Virus record (IMG/VR): IMGVR_UViG_3300017917_001030
Location: 1 to 64,000 of that record
Origin: a virus
DNA: 64,000 nucleotides
Strand: one strand, 5' to 3'
The position numbers and the translations under genes are program-made. Within the stretch, counting starts at the first letter, position 1, and each line of letters starts with the position of its first letter. Positions 26,769-36,201 of the stretch are shown piece by piece. Under the pieces are notes generated by a model. The model had not been told where the DNA came from. It saw only the letters and a list, made by a program, of their open reading frames with translations, and made no database searches.

Positions 26769-27211
26769 CAACCGGAACAACAAATACTCTTAAACTTGAT
26801 GAATTCAAACCACCAGCTGCATACTTGAAAAAGCGCAGCTTTATCTGGGTCACCTTCCAAAAAGAAGGCATTCACAAATATCCTGCTGCTGCAACTGATC
26901 CTAAACTAGCAACAGGTGATTGGCTCGATGTATCATTCTTAGGTACGCCTCATAGACATATCTTCCATTTTAAAGTTCAAATGGAAGTATTCCACAACGA
27001 TCGAGATGTAGAGTTTATCCAAGCTAAACGTATCATGGAGCGTTGGTACAGCGATGGCACGTTGCAGCTTGACTATAAGTCTTGTGAAATGATGGCAAAT
27101 GATTTGTATATGAAATGTATTTCTATGTGGCCTGATCGAGATTATGTTATTGAAGTTTCTGAAGATGGTGAGAATGGCTGCAAAATTTATTTTGAAAGGA
27201 TCGCTGTATAA
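26765..27211 (+). CDS. Putative T-fold (QueD/QueF-like) protein
   Basis: 148 residues. The segment GTPHRHIFHFKVQMEVFHND has paired His residues followed by beta strands. Further on, CEMMANDLYMKCIS and VIEVSEDGENGCKIYFE parallel the helix and final strand of QueD (AENLA...L and V.V.ET....A.Y). I infer a T-fold enzyme related to QueD or QueF, perhaps acting on the deazaguanine side chain. The assignment is from pattern only. It overlaps dpdA by 4 bases and the next gene by one, so it is firmly in the modification operon. Confidence 0.5.
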   Translation: MTTGTTNTLKLDEFKPPAAYLKKRSFIWVTFQKEGIHKYPAAATDPKLATGDWLDVSFLGTPHRHIFHFKVQMEVFHNDRDVEFIQAKRIMERWYSDGTLQLDYKSCEMMANDLYMKCISMWPDRDYVIEVSEDGENGCKIYFERIAV

Positions 27212-28410
27212 TGGGTAAGTTATTTTATATGGGTCTAGAACCCTATGAAGGTCGTTATACTTTGCAGCTTCAGCAATGGAGTGAAGAAGTATTTAAGCGA
27301 CGTGGCATTGACTATGAAATCATTACTGGCGACACACTTGATTCGTCTAAAGCTATTGTAACAGGCCAAGTTCTTGATGCACATGGCCGAAGCTATTATT
27401 CTTTGACTCAGATGGCTAACCTTGTTAAGAAAATGAAACAAGGTGAGATTACATACGAGGATACTATTTTCTTTGAAGATATGTTTACGCCTGGTATTGA
27501 ATCATTGCCTTATATCATGGATCAACTAGGTTATGAACATCGACCAAGTGTTTTTATTCGTTGTCTTGCTCAGACCATCGACCCCGATGATTTTGTCCAC
27601 GTATGGGATATGCAAGACTGGATGGGACATTATGAAAAGATGTGTGATGTATGGGTAACAGGTGTACTTGCATCTAATGAAGAAATGGTCGCCCATATGA
27701 AGATCGCTGGCTGGAAGGCCCCGATCTATAATATTAGTGGACTTGCTTTCGGTAAGAATGAAGTTCGTTCTAGAGTTCCCGTAATTAAACCTTTCAACGA
27801 ACGTAAACAACGAGTCGTGTTTGCTGCAAGATTCGATCAGGAAAAGCAGCCAGACTTTTATATGGATATTGTTGAGCGTTATCAGAACTTTTTCCCCGAT
27901 GTGGAATTTGCTGTTCTATCTGGCGGCCCACTAAGAAGTAATGATCCTAAGTATCTAGAACGTGCTCGCGCATTAGAAAAGACACATAACTTTAAGATTT
28001 ACGAGAATCTTAAAAAAGATGAATACTATGAAATTCTAGCTGATTCGCGAGTATTGTTTAATTGTGCATTGCAGGATTGGGTAAGTAATACAGCATCGGA
28101 AGCAGATGCGCTAGGAACGAATTGTTTGTATCCTGCTTATAGATCTTTCCCTGAAACATTCGCGAATGATAATAAGTGTCTTTACATCCCATGGTCACAA
28201 GATGACGCAATTAATAAATTGATTTATCTAATGAACCATGAAAGACCCAATCTAGGCAAGCTGTCTGATTGGACAGATAAAACTATTGATCGCTGTCTCG
28301 ATATTATGGGTCTAGGTACAAGTGGCCCTGAAGAGAATATGAAACATCATCACAAATGGTATCGTGGATTGAAGGATTATAGAAACCATGCAGCAGAAAC
28401 AAAATACTAA
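27211..28410 (+). CDS. GT-B glycosyltransferase, second of the dpdA operon
   Basis: 399 residues. The C-terminal donor-binding half starts RVVFAARFDQEKQPDFYMDI, followed by FAVLSGGPLRSNDPKYLERA and LADSRVLFNCALQDWVSNTASEADALG, a GT-B layout. The N-terminal half is less typical (KLFYMGLEPYEGRYTLQLQ). It starts on the last base of the preceding stop and overlaps galE by 23 bases. The donor could be a UDP-sugar supplied through the adjacent GalE; this is inference. Confidence 0.8.
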   Translation: MGKLFYMGLEPYEGRYTLQLQQWSEEVFKRRGIDYEIITGDTLDSSKAIVTGQVLDAHGRSYYSLTQMANLVKKMKQGEITYEDTIFFEDMFTPGIESLPYIMDQLGYEHRPSVFIRCLAQTIDPDDFVHVWDMQDWMGHYEKMCDVWVTGVLASNEEMVAHMKIAGWKAPIYNISGLAFGKNEVRSRVPVIKPFNERKQRVVFAARFDQEKQPDFYMDIVERYQNFFPDVEFAVLSGGPLRSNDPKYLERARALEKTHNFKIYENLKKDEYYEILADSRVLFNCALQDWVSNTASEADALGTNCLYPAYRSFPETFANDNKCLYIPWSQDDAINKLIYLMNHERPNLGKLSDWTDKTIDRCLDIMGLGTSGPEENMKHHHKWYRGLKDYRNHAAETKY

Positions 28411-29401
28411 AGCGGTTGTAGTTACGGGCTATGCAGGATACATCGGAGGACAAACCTGCATAGAACTAAAGAAGCAAGGTTACGAAGTATTTGGTATTGA
28501 TCGTCGCCTTGTTGAGCATACTACTCATTTTGTAGATGAGTTTGTTACTTCTGATTTTTGCGATCACGATTCATTGTCATTGATTAAAAAGGTCAAGCCC
28601 GTTGCTATTATACATTGTGCTGGTACTAGCCTAGTTGGCCCTAGCATGGTAATGCCTGAGGTATACTTTGAAAATAATGTGGCAAGAACAAATAGACTGT
28701 TGGAATTTGTTTCACGCTATGCTAAAGATGCAAAAATTATTTTTAGTAGTAGCGCTGCGGTATATGGTGATCCCGGTAATCAATCTAGCATAATTGAGGG
28801 AATGGATACCAATCCAATTTCACCATATGGTGAGTCTAAGTTGATGGTTGAAAAACTATTGCGTTGGTATAAGCAATGTCATGGTATTGATTATGTTTCA
28901 TTTAGATATTTCAATGCTGCTGGAGCTGACCCCGAAGGCAAGCATGGGCAAGAACCAAACGCAACACATATTATTGCCAAATTATTTGAAGCGGCATTGA
29001 ATAACACCGAATTCAATATGTATGGTTCGACTTATCCTACAAAGGATGGAACTTGTATTCGTGATTATATTCACGTAGCAGATATTGCACGTGCCCATGT
29101 TGCTGCTATAGACAAATATATTTCTGGGATATATAATTTAGGATCATTAACAGGCACATCTAATTTAGAGATGCAAATGCTTGTTGAAAAAACTATTGGA
29201 AAAGAAATTGTAACAGTATTCCAACATATGCGAGCAGGTGATCCTGCTAGATTAGTAGCGGATAGCTCAAAATTTAGATCGCTTGCAGACTGGACACCTC
29301 ATTATAGTAATGAGGATATTGTTAAAGATGCATACAAATGGTATACAAGTGACACGTACAAAACATTACAGAGGCCTTTGCGACGTTCATTCCCTCTATA
29401 A
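28388..29401 (+). CDS. galE: UDP-glucose 4-epimerase-like SDR (GalE)
   Basis: 337 residues, standard for GalE. NAD motif TGYAGYIGGQTC, the FSSSAAVYGDPG serine segment, and the YGESKL catalytic Tyr-Lys pair are present; FRYFNAAGADPEGKHGQEP and DGTCIRDYIHVADIARAH are near-diagnostic for GalE. It interconverts UDP-glucose and UDP-galactose. Its location in the dpdA/glycosyltransferase operon, not in the glycan locus 9 kb further on, suggests it feeds the two adjacent transferases. Confidence 0.9.
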   Translation: MQQKQNTKAVVVTGYAGYIGGQTCIELKKQGYEVFGIDRRLVEHTTHFVDEFVTSDFCDHDSLSLIKKVKPVAIIHCAGTSLVGPSMVMPEVYFENNVARTNRLLEFVSRYAKDAKIIFSSSAAVYGDPGNQSSIIEGMDTNPISPYGESKLMVEKLLRWYKQCHGIDYVSFRYFNAAGADPEGKHGQEPNATHIIAKLFEAALNNTEFNMYGSTYPTKDGTCIRDYIHVADIARAHVAAIDKYISGIYNLGSLTGTSNLEMQMLVEKTIGKEIVTVFQHMRAGDPARLVADSSKFRSLADWTPHYSNEDIVKDAYKWYTSDTYKTLQRPLRRSFPL

Positions 29402-29447
29402 ACATTCTGCACGTCTTTAAACTTGCTACCTTTAAAGGAGACTAGAG

Positions 29448-29978
29448 ATGGATAATCAAAATGATGTAGGACATATTTGGCGTTCTGCAAGACAATACAA
29501 ATACACAAGTACAAAAGAATATCACGATGCATTTCCGTGTGCATATCGTCAATGGCGCGCTGATAGCCATTGTAATTTAATCCACGGTTATAGTTTCAGT
29601 ATGAAGTTTTATTTTGGCACCGATAATTTAGATGCACGAAACTGGGCTGCTGATTATGGTGGTCTAAAAGACCTTAAGAAAGTTCTTGAAGATCAATTTG
29701 ACCATACATTGATTGTGGCGCAAGATGATCCTGAGCTTGAGACATTTATGATGTTGCAAGAAAAGAATATGGCTAAGATAATTGTATTACCCGCTGTCGG
29801 TTGCGAAATGCTGGCGGATCAATTATACAAGTATGTTAATGGAGTTTATATTCCTGAATACTGGGGCCCTGGAGAAGCAGAACGCCTATGGTGTTATCGA
29901 GTAGAAGTTCGTGAGACACAATCTAACATGGCTTTTAGAGAAGGTCATCGTGAATGGAATGAGGACTTATTCGCATGA
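29448..29978 (+). CDS. queD: 6-carboxytetrahydropterin synthase-like protein (QueD)
   Basis: 176 residues. The T-fold zinc site is visible in ADSHCNLIHGYSF. VDYGG-type sequence (ADYGGLKDLKKVLEDQFDHTL) and the final VEVRETQSNMAF complete the family pattern. QueD makes 6-carboxytetrahydropterin, the QueE substrate. The phage form has an N-terminal extension (HIWRSARQYKYTSTKEYHD). An aaaggag RBS precedes the start, and the gene overlaps the cupin by 4 bases. Confidence 0.9.
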   Translation: MDNQNDVGHIWRSARQYKYTSTKEYHDAFPCAYRQWRADSHCNLIHGYSFSMKFYFGTDNLDARNWAADYGGLKDLKKVLEDQFDHTLIVAQDDPELETFMMLQEKNMAKIIVLPAVGCEMLADQLYKYVNGVYIPEYWGPGEAERLWCYRVEVRETQSNMAFREGHREWNEDLFA

Positions 29979-30307
29979 AATATAATATCTATGATATCGG
30001 CGGCGAAGTTGTTAAGGACAACGAAACGTATGTTCTTAAAGACAACAAAGCTTTAAATAATCTTGTACTTAGTTCCACTGATCTAAAGCCCGGACAAAGT
30101 ACACGTGGGCATAGTCATCCCGGGCAGGAAGAAGTTTATTACTTTGTTTCTGGTACGGGTGAAATGGAACTGGATGACAAGAAATTTAATGTCCAGGGTG
30201 GGGATGTTGTTCTAATACCGGACGGTGCCTTCCATCGTGTTCACAACAGTTCAAAAGTTAACCCATTGTATTTTGTTTGTGTATTTGACGGCAAGCGAAA
30301 TCACTAA
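29975..30307 (+). CDS. Cupin-domain protein
   Basis: 110 residues, single cupin barrel. Motif 1 is GHSHPGQEEVYYFVSGTGEMEL (two His and a Glu as metal ligands) and motif 2 is GDVVLIPDGAFHRVHN. Small cupins act as sugar isomerases, dioxygenases or binding proteins. Coupled to queD by a 4-base overlap, it may act on a sugar or on the modified base, but the substrate cannot be read from sequence. Confidence 0.85.
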   Translation: MKYNIYDIGGEVVKDNETYVLKDNKALNNLVLSSTDLKPGQSTRGHSHPGQEEVYYFVSGTGEMELDDKKFNVQGGDVVLIPDGAFHRVHNSSKVNPLYFVCVFDGKRNH

Positions 30308-30308
30308 T

Positions 30309-31367
30309 ATGAAATTATGCTTATTGGGCGACACACATTTTGGTGTCAGAAATGATTCGAGAGCTTTTCATCAGTATTATGAGAAATTCTATAGTGAGAT
30401 ATTTTTCCCATATCTAGAAGAACATAATATTGATACTGTTATTCAATTGGGCGACTTGTTTGATCGTAGAAAGTATATTAACTTTCTTTCCTTGGCTGAA
30501 TCTAGAAGATACTTCTTTGATGAACTAGCAAAAAGAAATATTAAACTTATTGCCTTAATTGGTAACCACGATATCTTCTGGAAAGAAAGTCTTTCTGTAA
30601 ATTCCCCGAGATTGCTTCTTAAAGATTACACTAATATTACATTGGTGGAAAATCCCACGGCTATGATGTTTGATACTATGAAGATGGACATTATTCCTTG
30701 GATTTGTAAAGAGAACGAAAAAGAGATAGCGTCGTTTATTACAGAGAGCAATGCCGACTATTGTCTTGGACATTTTGAATTGTCTGGATTTCAGATGATG
30801 AAAGGTATTGAAAGCCATGATGGTATGGATAGATCATTATTGTCATCTTATAATCATGTCTTTAGCGGACACTATCACACTAAGTCTACTCAGGATAACA
30901 TTACGTATCTAGGTACACCATATGAACTTGCATGGAACGACGAAGGCGACGTAAAAGGTTTCTATGTTCTTGATACTGATAAGCCGGAGGATGTACAGTT
31001 TGTAGTAAATACAAACCAAATGTTTGTTAAGTATTACTATGATGACGAAAAGGAAGATCCTCGTTCTATAGATACATCCTACTTTGCTAGCAAATATGTA
31101 AAGCTTGTGGTCGTCAATAAGAAAGACTTTTTGAAATTCGATAAATTTATTGAATCAATTTATAACAAAAGTCCTATTGAATTAAAAATCATCGAAGACT
31201 TTTCGGAGTTCGAAGCCGACGCCTTAGATGAATCTATTGACTTAGAAGATACTATGACATTATTATCAGAGTATGTCGATAATATTGAAACAGATGTAGA
31301 CAAAGAGAAACTAAAAACACTATTGAAAACTCTTTATGTCGAAGCTCAGCATTATGAGGAAGCATGA
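30309..31367 (+). CDS. gp47: Recombination endonuclease subunit gp47 (Mre11/SbcD-like)
   Basis: 352 residues (T4 gp47 is 339) from ATG 30309, one base after the cupin stop; the frame is open upstream but only this start places the phosphoesterase motif at the N-terminus. The set GDTHFG, GDLFDRR, GNHD and FSGHYHT gives the two-metal nuclease site. With gp46 it resects DNA ends for recombination-dependent replication and host DNA degradation. It overlaps gp46 by 4 bases. Confidence 0.93.
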   Translation: MKLCLLGDTHFGVRNDSRAFHQYYEKFYSEIFFPYLEEHNIDTVIQLGDLFDRRKYINFLSLAESRRYFFDELAKRNIKLIALIGNHDIFWKESLSVNSPRLLLKDYTNITLVENPTAMMFDTMKMDIIPWICKENEKEIASFITESNADYCLGHFELSGFQMMKGIESHDGMDRSLLSSYNHVFSGHYHTKSTQDNITYLGTPYELAWNDEGDVKGFYVLDTDKPEDVQFVVNTNQMFVKYYYDDEKEDPRSIDTSYFASKYVKLVVVNKKDFLKFDKFIESIYNKSPIELKIIEDFSEFEADALDESIDLEDTMTLLSEYVDNIETDVDKEKLKTLLKTLYVEAQHYEEA

Positions 31368-33079
31368 TAAGATTTACTAAAATTCGATGGAAGAACTTTC
31401 TTTCTACGGGTGGACAATTTACAGAGATTGAATTTACAAAGCATCCATCTACTCTTATTGTGGGGGAAAACGGTGCGGGTAAAAGTACTATTCTAGATGC
31501 TATTTGTTTTGCCCTATTCAACAAACCATTTAGAAATATCAATAAGCCTCAGCTTATGAATAGCATTAACGGCAAGCATCTTGTCGTTGAGGTTGAGTTT
31601 ACTATTGGCAAAAAAGATTATAAAATCATTCGAGGAATGAAGCCAGGTATATTTGAAATATACTGCGACGACAATCTAATGAACCAGGATGCTGCAGCAA
31701 GAGATTACCAAAAGTATCTTGAGGAAAGTATTCTTAAGTTAAACTATAAGTCTTTTACTCAGATTGTTATTCTCGGTTCAGCATCCTTTACGCCGTTCAT
31801 GCAGTTATCACTTGGACATAGACGTGAGATCATCGAGGATATTCTAGATATTCAAATCTTTACCGTCATGAATAGTTTGTTAAAGGACAAAGCTAATGAC
31901 ATTAAAGCCTCAATTACGGAGATTGAGAATAGTATTACTTTGGGTAAAGACAGAGTAAAGGTGCAACAACAGTATGTTGCTACACTCGAAACAGATAAAC
32001 AGAAAAAGATTGATGACACAAAGAGTCGTATTGAAGAAGTTAAGGCAGAAATCGCAGGCCTAAATGCAACCGTTGAAGAAGAAAAGAATATTTGTGATAC
32101 TTTGGAGCAATCTATAAATGATGCTGACGACAAGAGGACAAAGCGATCAGAACTTTCTAGTTTATTGAAGAAGCTAGGCGAAAAGATTAAGACGCAGGAA
32201 ACAAGCATTACGTTCTATGAGGAACACGATGTATGTCCTACATGCAATCAAAATATGGATGATGACCTTCGTACAACAGCTAAGGAAACACATAAGCATA
32301 AGATTGACGAAATCCAAACTGCTATACAAACTCTGACCGAAAAAATAACTGAGATTGATAATCGTTTAACAGAAATTTCTGATATAGAAGACAATATTAC
32401 AGACCATAAGAATAATGTAGTTCAATTACAATCTAAGGTAATTGCATCCCACACATATCTGCAGAAGCTTCAAAATGAGCTTGATTCTAATAATACAGAT
32501 ACTGCAAATATAGACGAAGAAAAGACAAAGCTAAAAACACTTGCTAAACAAGTTTTATCGCTTGCAGAAGACAAAAGTAAAATTACAGAACAAAAACATT
32601 ACCTGGATATTGCATCTGTACTACTAAAAGATACCGGTATTAAAACTAAGATTATTAAACAGTATCTACCTGTTATTAATAAATTAGTAAATAAATACTT
32701 GGCGGCAATGGATTTCTTTGTTCACTTTGAATTAGATGAGTCCTTTAATGAGACAATTAAATCTAGACATAGAGATGAATTTAGTTATGCCTCATTTAGT
32801 GAGGGTGAAAAGCAAAGAATTGATTTAGCATTATTGTTTACCTGGAGAACGATTGCTAAAATGAAGAATAGTGCAAGTACAAATCTATTGTTATTGGATG
32901 AAGTATTTGATTCTTCACTAGATGCCAACGGAACAGATTATGTTATGAATTTATTAGATACTATTGGTAATGACACTAACGTGTTTGTTATCTCGCATAA
33001 AGGCGACCAGTTATTTGATAAATTTAAGTCTGTTATTAAATTCCAAAAATATCAAAATTATAGTAGAATATCAACATGA
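31364..33079 (+). CDS. gp46: Recombination endonuclease subunit gp46 (Rad50/SbcC-like)
   Basis: 571 residues (T4 gp46 is 560). Walker A GENGAGKST (34-42), long coiled coil interrupted by a zinc hook CPTCNQN near residue 288, ABC signature FSEGEKQRIDLALLF and Walker B LLLLDEVFDSSLD. It is the ATPase partner of gp47. It overlaps the deformylase gene by 4 bases. Confidence 0.95.
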   Translation: MIRFTKIRWKNFLSTGGQFTEIEFTKHPSTLIVGENGAGKSTILDAICFALFNKPFRNINKPQLMNSINGKHLVVEVEFTIGKKDYKIIRGMKPGIFEIYCDDNLMNQDAAARDYQKYLEESILKLNYKSFTQIVILGSASFTPFMQLSLGHRREIIEDILDIQIFTVMNSLLKDKANDIKASITEIENSITLGKDRVKVQQQYVATLETDKQKKIDDTKSRIEEVKAEIAGLNATVEEEKNICDTLEQSINDADDKRTKRSELSSLLKKLGEKIKTQETSITFYEEHDVCPTCNQNMDDDLRTTAKETHKHKIDEIQTAIQTLTEKITEIDNRLTEISDIEDNITDHKNNVVQLQSKVIASHTYLQKLQNELDSNNTDTANIDEEKTKLKTLAKQVLSLAEDKSKITEQKHYLDIASVLLKDTGIKTKIIKQYLPVINKLVNKYLAAMDFFVHFELDESFNETIKSRHRDEFSYASFSEGEKQRIDLALLFTWRTIAKMKNSASTNLLLLDEVFDSSLDANGTDYVMNLLDTIGNDTNVFVISHKGDQLFDKFKSVIKFQKYQNYSRIST

Positions 33080-33645
33080 TTATTAGAAAAGACCAGCTTA
33101 ATTTAATTGAACCTGAAAGTGAATTATTGCAGCGTCCGCCTGCACTGTTTGACTTCGAAAAGGACGGTGCAGATGCCGAAATGATTTCGAATCTATTATT
33201 TGAGAAAATGAAACAACTAGGCGGGGCTGGGTTAAGTGCTAACCAAGTTGGTCTTGATATTAGAATGTTTGTTATGGGATTGGATAATATTAAAATTGCA
33301 GTATTTAATCCTGAGATTATTTCTTATTCAGAAGATACAGATCATTTTGATGAAGGTTGTTTATCTTATCCAGGATTAATGCTTAGAATTAAACGCCCTA
33401 AATCTATTAATGTTAGATATTATAATCAAAATAATGAGTTAATAGAAACTCCTGTAGAAGGATTAACTGCTAGAATATTCCAACATGAATATGACCACAT
33501 GATGGGACATAATTTTACAGAACGAGTTTCTAAATTAAAATTAGATTTTGCTAAAAAGAAATTTGAAAATAAAAAGAAAAAGATTATTAAAAAATACGCA
33601 GCTAAAACAATGATCGAGGCTTTAAATGACCATACAAATTCCTAA
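33076..33645 (+). CDS. def: Peptide deformylase
   Basis: 189 residues. The three deformylase motifs are complete: GAGLSANQVG (50-59), EGCLSYPG with metal-binding C95, and QHEYDHMMG with H137, E138 and H141. It removes the N-formyl group from new proteins. The Lys-rich C-terminal tail (KKFENKKKKIIKKY) is an addition. Phage deformylases are known from T4-like aquatic phages; this genome also encodes an initiator-type tRNA (58614-58688). It is coupled to gp46 upstream and overlaps the next gene by 20 bases. Confidence 0.95.
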   Translation: MIIRKDQLNLIEPESELLQRPPALFDFEKDGADAEMISNLLFEKMKQLGGAGLSANQVGLDIRMFVMGLDNIKIAVFNPEIISYSEDTDHFDEGCLSYPGLMLRIKRPKSINVRYYNQNNELIETPVEGLTARIFQHEYDHMMGHNFTERVSKLKLDFAKKKFENKKKKIIKKYAAKTMIEALNDHTNS

Positions 33646-34033
33646 AGAATATGATGATGGATATGACTTCGGATTTACCGCAGTAGATTCTGAAGAAACA
33701 GTTATTGAAAAACCCGTAGTAAATACCGAACCAATTAATCAAAATCTATCTAGTTTAGATGATAAGGTTTCTGATATATTATCTAAAATAGATGCATTAG
33801 AAGAAATTATTAAAGCAAGTGCTGGTGCAGGTAAAGAGTTTGATATAGATTCATATCGCCAGTTAGTTGAAAAAGATGTAAAGGAAAAATTAATTAAATT
33901 AGAAGGATTAATTCTTCCATTATTAATTAATTTAAAAAAGAATCCTGATAAAGATATTATCAAGTGGCCTAATCGAGTACCCGTCATTGACTCACAAATA
34001 CAAAAAATTCTAGCCATAACAAGAGCAACTTAA
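33626..34033 (+). CDS. Conserved hypothetical protein
   Basis: 135 residues. The N-terminus is acidic (YDDGYDFGFTAVDSEE), the middle a helix (LDDKVSDILSKIDALEEII), and the C-terminus carries KWPNRVPVIDSQIQKILAITR, a segment typical of a small protein seen in many T4-like aquatic phages. No known domain. Its C-terminal helix and acidic N-terminus suggest an adaptor or co-activator-like protein, but this is a guess. It is the last gene before the terminator-like hairpin. Confidence 0.6.
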   Translation: MTIQIPKEYDDGYDFGFTAVDSEETVIEKPVVNTEPINQNLSSLDDKVSDILSKIDALEEIIKASAGAGKEFDIDSYRQLVEKDVKEKLIKLEGLILPLLINLKKNPDKDIIKWPNRVPVIDSQIQKILAITRAT

Positions 34034-34035
34034 TA

Positions 34036-34052
34036 AAAAGGTTTTACCTTTT
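34036..34052 (+). terminator. Weak terminator-like hairpin before the cobT promoter
   Basis: AAAAGGT (34036-34042), TTT loop, ACCTTTT (34046-34052). A 7-bp stem with a T-rich 3' arm but no further T run. It ends the gp47-gp46-def unit directly before a strong promoter. Confidence 0.45.
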
Positions 34053-34056
34053 AGGA

Positions 34057-34085
34057 TTGACACCGTTGTCGCCAGGTGTTATAAT
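34057..34085 (+). promoter_or_regulatory. Consensus sigma70 promoter for cobT-like gene
   Basis: Perfect TTGACA (34057-34062), 17-base spacer, perfect TATAAT (34080-34085), 21 bases before the ATG. This is a full consensus host-type promoter, expected to act immediately after infection. Confidence 0.92.
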
Positions 34086-34106
34086 TAGACATAGTAAGGA
34101 GCAACT

Positions 34107-36176
34107 ATGTCAATTGAACAATCTAAATCTATTCTGGCAAAACTTCTAGCTCAAGAGAACATCTCAGTCGAGCACCGCAAAACCACAACTGCATACTTTG
34201 ACCCGAAGAATCGGGTGCTGACGCTTCCTATTTGGAAGAACATGAGCAACAACGTTTATGACTTGCTTGTAGGTCACGAAGTAGGTCACGCATGGGCAAC
34301 CCCGCCCGAAGGTTGGCACGATCAAGTTACAGGCAATTCTCCGGGTTTCAAGACTTATCTTAACGTTGTCGAAGATGCTCGTATCGAGCGCAAGATCAAG
34401 AGCATGTATCCTGGTCTCAAGTCTTCTTTCTATGCTGGCTATCGAGAACTAGTCGAACAAGACTTTTTCGGTATCACAAAATATAACCTTAAAGTCAACA
34501 AGCTTTCTTTGATCGATCGTTTGAATTTGCACTTTAAGATCGGTCCCTTCATGGCAGTCGAATTCAAACCCTCTGAACAGGTCTATGTTGAGCGTATGGA
34601 GAAGCTTGAGACCTGGGCCGAGGTTGTGGCTCTTGCTAAAGAACTTTATAAGAAACGCATCGAAGAACTTGAAGACATCACCGAGGGCGATGTTGAGCTT
34701 GTAGAGTCTGACGAAATGGATAAGGACGATGACGGTGACGGCGATTCGACCGGCGAAACTACTTATGAGTCTACGTATGATCCTGAATCTGTAACAGATG
34801 CAGAATTTCGTCGACGTGAGAAAGAACTAATCGACCCAACGATTCTTCCTTATCGTTATGCTAACCTACCTACAGTTGATATTGATAAGTGTATTATTGA
34901 TTACAAGACTTTGTACTCAAAAACAGAATGGCCCGCTCCTCGGCCGGATGTAAAATCTGACAAGACACTGCACGATGAATATAAGAGCCATAATTCTCGA
35001 TTCATTCAGTATCTTGTTAAAGAATTTGAACTTCGTCGAAATGCGGCCCAAATGGCACGTGCAACAGTAGCACGCACCGGCGAGCTTGATATTAACAAAG
35101 CATTCTCATACAAGATCAAGGATGATCTGTTCAAACGTGTAACTAATATCCCCGGTGGAAAGAATCACGGAATGGTAATGTTTGTTGATTGGTCTGGCTC
35201 TATGGGTGATGTTCTAAAAGCTACTATCGAGCAAACACTGGTGCTTGCAGATTTTTGCCGAAAGGTCAACATTCCTTTCCGTGTATTTGCATTTTCAGAT
35301 CATCCAGAGGCTTCGGTTTACGCACATCATAAAAATATCTATACTCAGAAACCCGATGCAAAATTCTCAATGCGTGACGGTGATATGTATATCGGATATT
35401 CTACGTTCTATGCTCTTGAAATTTTGTCTAGTCGTATGAGTATTGCAGATTACAATTTTGCTCAGCAAAAACTATTGTTTATTGGCGATTGTAATCAACG
35501 ACGTCATGGGTATCTTCAACGTCCCTTTGACGTTCCAGATACACTTCGCTTGAATGGTACGCCTTTGAATGAGAGTATTATTTTTGCGACAAAGTTTGTG
35601 CCTGCATTCAAAGAACAACACCGTCTGGATGTGGTGAATACTATTTTCTTGACTGACGGTGAATCTAACGAAATGGATTCAATCTGTAATAATGGAACTC
35701 GTCAAAGTCTGAATACCAAGTATGGTCTGCCATATCGGTCACGTTCTAATACGATCATTAAAGATCGAGCAACAGGTCACGAAGGTCATGCTAAACCCGA
35801 CCAGCCCATTACAATCGCATTTCTAGAATTGTTCCGTAAAATTACAGGTACAAATGCTATTGGTTATTATCTAATTAATTCATCTAATAAAAATACAATT
35901 ATTAATACTGCACACCGTGCAGGTATTAATGCTAATCCAGATAAGATTATCAGCGATATTAAAGAAAATAAATTCTTTATGGTTTCTGATTATGGATATA
36001 GTAAATATTTTATTGTTAAATCAAGTGATATTGAAATTACCGATGATATTATTAATATCTCTACAGATGAAGCAAAATCTTCACCGAAGAAACTAGCCAA
36101 AGCATTCACAGAAATGCAAAAGAAAAAGTTGGTCAATCGTGTTCTTTTGAATCGATTTGTTGCAGAAATTGCTTGA
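34107..36176 (+). CDS. CobT-like protein: HExxH metallopeptidase-like N-terminus plus VWA domain
   Basis: 689 residues. The N-terminal part has H57-E-V-G-H61 with a downstream NVVEDARIE (E89, D90), a zincin-like arrangement. An acidic linker follows (EMDKDDDGDGDSTGE). The C-terminal von Willebrand A domain has a MIDAS motif D361-W-S-G-S365 in FVDWSGSMGD and a second TDGESN loop. CobT of cobaltochelatase shares the acidic-plus-VWA plan, but the HExxH part and lack of other cobalamin genes argue for a different job. The CobS-like ATPase next door is the expected partner. It has its own consensus promoter and an aaggagc RBS. Confidence 0.85.
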   Translation: MSIEQSKSILAKLLAQENISVEHRKTTTAYFDPKNRVLTLPIWKNMSNNVYDLLVGHEVGHAWATPPEGWHDQVTGNSPGFKTYLNVVEDARIERKIKSMYPGLKSSFYAGYRELVEQDFFGITKYNLKVNKLSLIDRLNLHFKIGPFMAVEFKPSEQVYVERMEKLETWAEVVALAKELYKKRIEELEDITEGDVELVESDEMDKDDDGDGDSTGETTYESTYDPESVTDAEFRRREKELIDPTILPYRYANLPTVDIDKCIIDYKTLYSKTEWPAPRPDVKSDKTLHDEYKSHNSRFIQYLVKEFELRRNAAQMARATVARTGELDINKAFSYKIKDDLFKRVTNIPGGKNHGMVMFVDWSGSMGDVLKATIEQTLVLADFCRKVNIPFRVFAFSDHPEASVYAHHKNIYTQKPDAKFSMRDGDMYIGYSTFYALEILSSRMSIADYNFAQQKLLFIGDCNQRRHGYLQRPFDVPDTLRLNGTPLNESIIFATKFVPAFKEQHRLDVVNTIFLTDGESNEMDSICNNGTRQSLNTKYGLPYRSRSNTIIKDRATGHEGHAKPDQPITIAFLELFRKITGTNAIGYYLINSSNKNTIINTAHRAGINANPDKIISDIKENKFFMVSDYGYSKYFIVKSSDIEITDDIINISTDEAKSSPKKLAKAFTEMQKKKLVNRVLLNRFVAEIA

Positions 36177-36201
36177 CACCTGCATCAAACGGCTTTATAA
36201 T
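36173..36201 (+). promoter_or_regulatory. Consensus sigma70 promoter for cobS-like gene
   Basis: Perfect TTGACA (36173-36178), 17-base spacer, perfect TATAAT (36196-36201), 33 bases before the ATG. The -35 overlaps the cobT stop codon. It matches the cobT promoter in both hexamers and spacing. Confidence 0.92.
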
